In this document: positions 58,703 through 64,000 of the stretch, piece after piece
Layout: every line of letters starts with the position of its first letter
Position numbering within the stretch: the first letter of the stretch is position 1
Assembly: GCF_024679245.1 (NCBI RefSeq)
Contig: NC_090187.1
Location: 19,940,995-20,004,994, forward strand
From: Pseudorasbora parva
Taxonomy: Eukaryota > Chordata > Actinopteri > Cypriniformes > Gobionidae
Length of the DNA stretch: 64,000 bases
Direction of reading: 5' to 3'
Notes under the pieces: model-generated
What the model saw: the letters and a program-made list of their open reading frames with translations, nothing else
Told to the model about the DNA's origin: nothing
Database searches by the model: none
Made by a program: the position numbers and the translations under genes

Positions 58703-59497
58703 TGTCAAAAAATGTCTTTCTTGACCTACTGATGAAACAACAGGTAGTCATAAAGTCTGTGTAGAATGTTCAAGATCAAAGACTAATTGGCCACAAATAG
58801 GTTCAAAAGGTCATCCCTGAACCACTGAATCAGAAGCAATCTATTTATATGCATAGAAAGTTCAAGTTCATGGGATCCAGGAGCAGAATCTTTTTTTTTT
58901 TTTTTCTCAAAAATCTCATCCTTGTCACACTGAAGAAACAACAGAAAGTCATACATCTGTAAAGAAGGTTCAAGTTCAAAGACTCTTTGGCCAAAATTAA
59001 GTTTAAAGGGTCATCCCTGAAGAGCTAATAAAACATGAGAAGGAATCTATTTATATGTAAAGAAAAAGTTCAAGGTCATGGAACCTAGGGTCAGATTTTT
59101 GTTTTTTTGCCAAAAAATGTCTTCCTTGACCTACTGATGAAACACCCGGTAGTCATAAAGTCTGTGTAGAATGTTCAAGTTCAAAGACTATTTGGCCACA
59201 AATAAGTTCAAAAGGTCACCCGTGAAGCACTGCATCAGAAGGAATCTATTTATATGTATAGAAAGTTCCAGTTCATGGGATCAAGGTTCAGAATCATTTT
59301 TTTGTCAAAAAAAGTCATCCTTGATCTACTGAAGAAAGAAAAGAAAGTCATAAGTCTGTAAAGAAGGTTCAAGTTCAAAGACTCTGGCCAAAAATAAGTT
59401 CAAAGGGTCATCCTTGAAGAAGTAAAAAAACATCAGAAAGAAAATCTATTTATATGCATAGAAAGTTCAAGTTCATGGAATCTAGGGTCATTTTTTT

Positions 59498-59511
59498 GGG
59501 GGGGAGGGGGG
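59498..59511 (+). repeat. Interrupted G run, duplicate
   Basis: Seven G, one A, six G; one G shorter than its partner at 58688. Confidence 0.85.
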
Positions 59512-60704
59512 TGTCAAAAAATGTCTTTCTTGACCTACTGATGAAACAACAGGTAGTCATAAAGTCTGTGTAGAATGTTCAAGTTCAAAGACTAATTGGC
59601 CACAAATAGGTTCAAAAGGTCATCCCTGAACCACTGAATCAGAAGCAATCTATTTATATGCATAGAAAGTTCAAGTTCATGGGATCCAGGAGCAGAATCT
59701 TTTTTTTTTTTTTGTCAAAAATCTCATCCTTGTCACACTGAAGAAACAACAGAAAGTCATACATCTGTAAAGAAGGTTCAAGTTCAAAGACTCTTTGGCC
59801 AAAATTAAGTTTAAAGGGTCATCCCTGAAGAGCTAATAAAACATGAGAAGGAATCTATTTATATGTAAAGAAAAAGTTCAAGGTCATGGAACCTAGGGTC
59901 AGATTTTTGTTTTTTTGCCAAAAAATGTCTTCCTTGACCTACTGATGAAACACCCGGTAGTCATAAAGTCTGTGTAGAATGTTCAAGTTCAAGGACTAAT
60001 TGGCCACAAATAGGTTCAAAAGGTCATCCTTGAACCACTGCATCAAAAGGGAATCTATTTATATGTATAGAAAGTTCAAGATCATTGTATCCAGGGTCAG
60101 AATCTTTTTTTTGTCAAAAAATCTCATCCTTGATATACTGAAAAAACAACAGAAAGTCATACATCTGTAAACAAGGTTCAAGTTCAAAGACTCTTTGGCC
60201 AAAAATTAGTTCAAAGGGTCATCCTTTAAGAACTAATAAAACATCAGAAGGAATCTATATGTATAGAAAGTTCAAGTTCAAGGAATCTAGGGGCAGAATT
60301 TTTTTTATTATTATTTGTCAAAAAATGTCTTCCTTGACCTACTGATGAAACAACGGGTAGTCATAAAGTCTGTGTAGAATGTTCAAGTTCAAAGACTAAT
60401 TGGCAACAAGAGGTTCAAAAGGTCATCCCTGAACCACTGCATCAAAAGCAATCTATTTATATGAATTGAAAGTTCAAGTTAATGGGATCCAGGGGCAGAA
60501 TTTTTTTTTTTCTTCAAAAATCTCATCCTTGATATACTGAAGAAACAACAGAAAGTCATGCGTCTGTAAAGAAAGTCCAAGCTCAAAGACTCTTTGGCCA
60601 AAAATAAGTTCAAACTGTCATCCTTGAAGAAGTAATAAAACATCAGAAGGAATCTATTTATATGAATAGAAAGTTCAAGTTCATGGAATCTAGGGTCATT
60701 TTTT

Positions 60705-60725
60705 GGGGGGGGTGGGGGTAGGGGG
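60705..60725 (+). repeat. Three-run G tract
   Basis: Runs of 8, 5 and 5 G split by T and TA, after GGGTCATTTTTT. Confidence 0.85.
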
Positions 60726-63700
60726 TGTCAAAAAATGTCTTCGTTGACCTACTGATGAAACAACATGTAGTCATAAAGTCTGTGTAGAATGTTCAAGTTC
60801 AAAGACTAATTGGCCACAAATAGGTTCAAAAGGTCATCCCTGAACCACTGCATCAGAAGGAATCTATTTATATGCATAGAAAGTTCAAGTTCATGGGATC
60901 CAGGGGAAGAATCTTTTTTTTTTGGTCAAAAATCTCATCCTTGATATACTGAAGAAACAACAAAAAGTCATACGTCTGAAAAGAAGGTTCAAGATCAAAG
61001 ACTAATTGGCCACAAATAGGTTCAAAAGGTCATCCCTGAACCACTGAATCAGAAGCAATCTATTTATATGTATATAAAGTTCAAGTTCATGGGGTACAGG
61101 GGCAGAATCTTTTTTTTTTTTTTTTTCAAAAATCTCATCCTTGACATACTGAAGAAACCACAGAAAGTCATACATCTGTAAAGAAGGTTCAAGTTCAAAG
61201 ACTCTTTGGCCAAAAATAAGTTCAAAGGGTCATCCCTGAAGAGCTAATAAAAAATGAGAAGGAATCTATTTATATCTATAGAAAGTTCAAGTTCATGGAA
61301 TCTAGGGTCAGAATTTTGTTTTTTTGCCAAAAAATGTCTTCCTTGAGCTACTCATGAAACAACAGGTAGTCATAATGTCTGTGCAGAATGTTCAAGTTCA
61401 AAGACTATTTGGCCACACATAAGTTCAAAAGGTCATCCCTGAACCACTGAATCAGAAGCAATCTATTTATATGTATATAAAGTTCAAGTTCATGGGATCC
61501 AGGGGCAGAATCTTTTTTTTTTTTGTCAAAAATCTCATCCTTGACATACTGAAGAAACAACAGAAAGTCATACATCTGTAAAGAAGGTTAAAGTTCAAAG
61601 ACTCTTTGGCCAAAAAAAAGTTCAAAGGGTCATCCCTGAAGAGCTAATAAAACATGAAAAGGAATCTATTTATATGTATAGAAAGTTCAAGTTCATGGGA
61701 TCAAGGTTCAGAATCTTTTTTTTTTTTTGTCAAAAATCTCATCCTTGATATACTGAAGAAACAACAAAAAGTCATACGCATGAATAGAAGGTTCAAGTTC
61801 AAAGACTAATTGGCCACAAATAGGTTCAAAAGGTCATCCCTGAACCACTGAATCAGAAGCAATCTATTTATATGCATAGAAAGTTCAAGTTCATGGGATC
61901 CAGGAGCAGAATCTTTTTTTTTTTTTTTGTCAAAAATCTCATCCTTGTCATACTGAAGAAACAACAGAAAGTCATACATCTGTAAAGAAGGTTCAAGTTC
62001 AAAGACTCTTTAGCCAAAAATAAGTTTAAAGGGTCATCCCTGAAGAGCTAATAAAACATGAGAAGGAATCTATTTATATGTAAAGAAAAAGTTCAAGGTC
62101 ATGGAACCTAGGGTCAGATTTTTGTTTTTTTGCCAAAAAATGTCTTCCTTGACCTACTGATGAAACACCCGGTAGTCATAAAGTCTGTGTAGAATGTTCA
62201 AGTTCAAGGACTAATTGGCCACAAATAGGTTCAAAAGGTCATCCTTGAACCACTGCATCAAAAGGGAATCTATTTATATGTATAGAAAGTTCAAGATCAT
62301 TGTATCCAGGGTCAGAATCTTTTTTTTGTCAAAAAATCTCATCCTTGATATACTGAAAAAACAACAGAAAGTCATACATCTGTAAACAAGGTTCAAGTTC
62401 AAAGACTCTTTGGCCAAAAATTAGTTCAAAGGGTCATCCTTTAAGAACTAATAAAACATCAGAAGGAATCTATTTATATTTATAGAAAGTTCAAGTTCAT
62501 GGAATCTAAGGTCTTTTTTTGTGTCAAAAAATGTCTTCCTTGACCTACTGATGAAACAACAGGTAGAAATAAAGTGTGTAAAGAATGTTCAAGTTCAAAG
62601 ACTCTTTGGCCACAAATAAGTTCAAAAGGTCAACCTTGAACGACAGCATCAGAAGGAATCTTTTTATATGCATAGAAATTTCAATTTCATGGGATCCAGG
62701 GTCAGAATTTTTTTTTTTTTTTGTCAAAAAAATCTCATCCTTGATCTACTGAAGAAACAACAGAAAGTCATAAGTCTGTAAAGAAGGTTTAAGTTCAAAG
62801 ACTCTCTGGCCAAAAATAAGTTCAAAGGGTCATCCTTGAAGAGCTAATAAAACATCAGAAGGAATCTATTGATATGTATAGAAAGTTCAAGGTCATGGAA
62901 TCTAGGGTCAGATATTTTTTTTTTTTTTTTGTCAAAAAAAGTCTTCCTTGACCTACTGATGAAACAACAGGTAGTCATAAAGACTGTGTAGAATGTTCAA
63001 GTTCAAAGACTATTTGGCCACAAAAAAGTTCAAAAGGTGATCCTTGAAGCACTGCATCAGAAGGAATCTATTTATATGTATAGAAAGTTCCAGTTCATGG
63101 GATCCAGGGGCAGAATCTATTTTTTATGTCAAAAATCTCATCCTTGATATACTGAAGAAACAACAGAAAGTCGTACGTCTGTAAAGAAGGTTCAAGATCA
63201 AAGACTCTTTGGCAAAAATAAGTTCAAAGGGTCATCATTGAAGAGCTAATTAAACATTAGAAGGAATCTATTTATATGTATAGAAAGTTCAAGGTCATGG
63301 AATCTAGGGTCAGATTTGTGTTTTTTTTTTGCCAAAAAATGTCTTCCTTGAGCTACTCATGAAACAACAGGTAGTCATAATGTCTGTGTAGAATGTTCAA
63401 GTTCAAAGACTATTTGGCCACAAATAAGTTCAAAAGGTCATCCTTGAAGCACTGCATCAGAAGGAATCTATTTATATGTATAGAAAGTTCCAGTTCATTG
63501 GATCAAGGTTCAGAATCTTTTTTTTGTCAAAAAAAAAAATTCATCCTTGATCTACCCAAGAAAGTCATAAGTCTGTAAAGAAGGTTCAAGTTCAAAGACT
63601 CTGGCCAAAAATAAGTTCAAAGGGTCATCCTTGAAGAACTAATAAAACATCAAAAGGAATCTATTTATATGTATAGAAAGTTCATGTTCAAGTTCAAAGA

Positions 63701-64000
63701 CTAAATGGCCACAAATAGGTTCAATAGGTCATCTCTGAACCACTTCATTAGAAGGAATCTATTTATATGCATAGAAAGTTCAAGTTCATGGAATCTAGGT
63801 TCAGATTTTTTTTTTTTAACAAAAAAATGTTTCCTTTTACCTACTGATGATACAACATGTAGTCATAAAGTCTGTATAGAATGTTCAAGCTCAAAGACTA
63901 TTTGGCCACAAATAAGTTCAAAAGGTCATCCTTGAACCACTGCATCAAAAGGAATCTATTTATATGTATAGAACGTTCAAGTTTATGGGATCAAGGTTCA

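Larger units (their letters stand above)
58340..59965 (+). repeat. 809-bp tandem duplication (four monomers)
   Basis: AAAGGTCACCCGTGAAGCAC occurs at about 58403 and 59212, an offset of 809 bp, with the following AAAGAAAAGAAAGTC and GGGGAGGGG variants in both copies. Same length as the duplication at 2400-3925 but of different monomers. Confidence 0.9.
54393..64000 (+). repeat. ~200-bp dimeric satellite array, right block
   Basis: Same orientation and A/B subtypes as the other blocks, running off the end of the window. About 55260-56150 matches 1080-1990, and about 55680-56660 matches 19140-20340 and 30010-31200, so variants are shared across the whole domain. No gene is visible. Confidence 0.95.

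Noticed and set aside
1938..63935. Many open frames of 60-126 codons throughout the ~200-bp satellite, on both strands
   Set aside because: The same peptides recur wherever the same monomer recurs, they have no start context, and they break whenever the T tract changes length. They follow the repeat, not coding constraint.

Overview
This window looks like nuclear DNA from a bony fish, probably a cyprinid. That is an inference from the two transposon types present and from introns, TATA boxes and poly(A) signals; no single-copy host gene is visible. About three quarters of it is one AT-rich satellite. Its monomers are about 200 bp, all in the same orientation, and alternate between two subtypes: A (carries GGATCC; junction text GAACCACTGCATC) and B (GGAATCTAGG; GAAGAGCTAATAAAACATC). 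Together they form a dimer of about 400 bp, with a variable poly-T tract once per monomer.

Layout: satellite 1-5782; a DNA transposon of the ISL2EU type 5783-10675; satellite 10676-41640, containing an 8.4-kb tandem duplication (12241-31476) with younger 1.8-kb and 1.0-kb duplications nested in it; decayed satellite 41641-42045; a second, unrelated satellite built on TGCAATGC, with two hairpin-bearing segments and an inverted edge, 42046-46236; satellite again about 46270-48108; a GC-rich DIRS-type tyrosine-recombinase retrotransposon on the minus strand 48109-54392; satellite to the end.

The ISL2EU-type element has short terminal inverted repeats, an AT target duplication and two convergent genes. 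On the plus strand is a THAP/HTH/DDE transposase in two exons, with one extra A that breaks the THAP frame. On the minus strand is a four-exon SWIM zinc finger plus YqaJ-type nuclease (536 residues as I splice it). Host-like NRF1 and ETS motifs lie in its termini.

The DIRS element has perfect 165-bp inverted terminal repeats, each with a TATAAATA box. It has a 114-bp internal complementary region whose two halves match the two outer ends exactly, and it inserted without target duplication. Its recombinase is intact, but gag and reverse transcriptase are broken, and the second Asp of the reverse transcriptase YxDD box is Gly.

The most unusual structures are the nested megabase-style satellite amplification readable at base level, the G-run replacements of the T tract, the second satellite with its hairpins and inverted edge, and the serially inverted (TA)n intron insert in the YqaJ gene. 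I found no convincing rRNA, tRNA, CRISPR or host protein gene.
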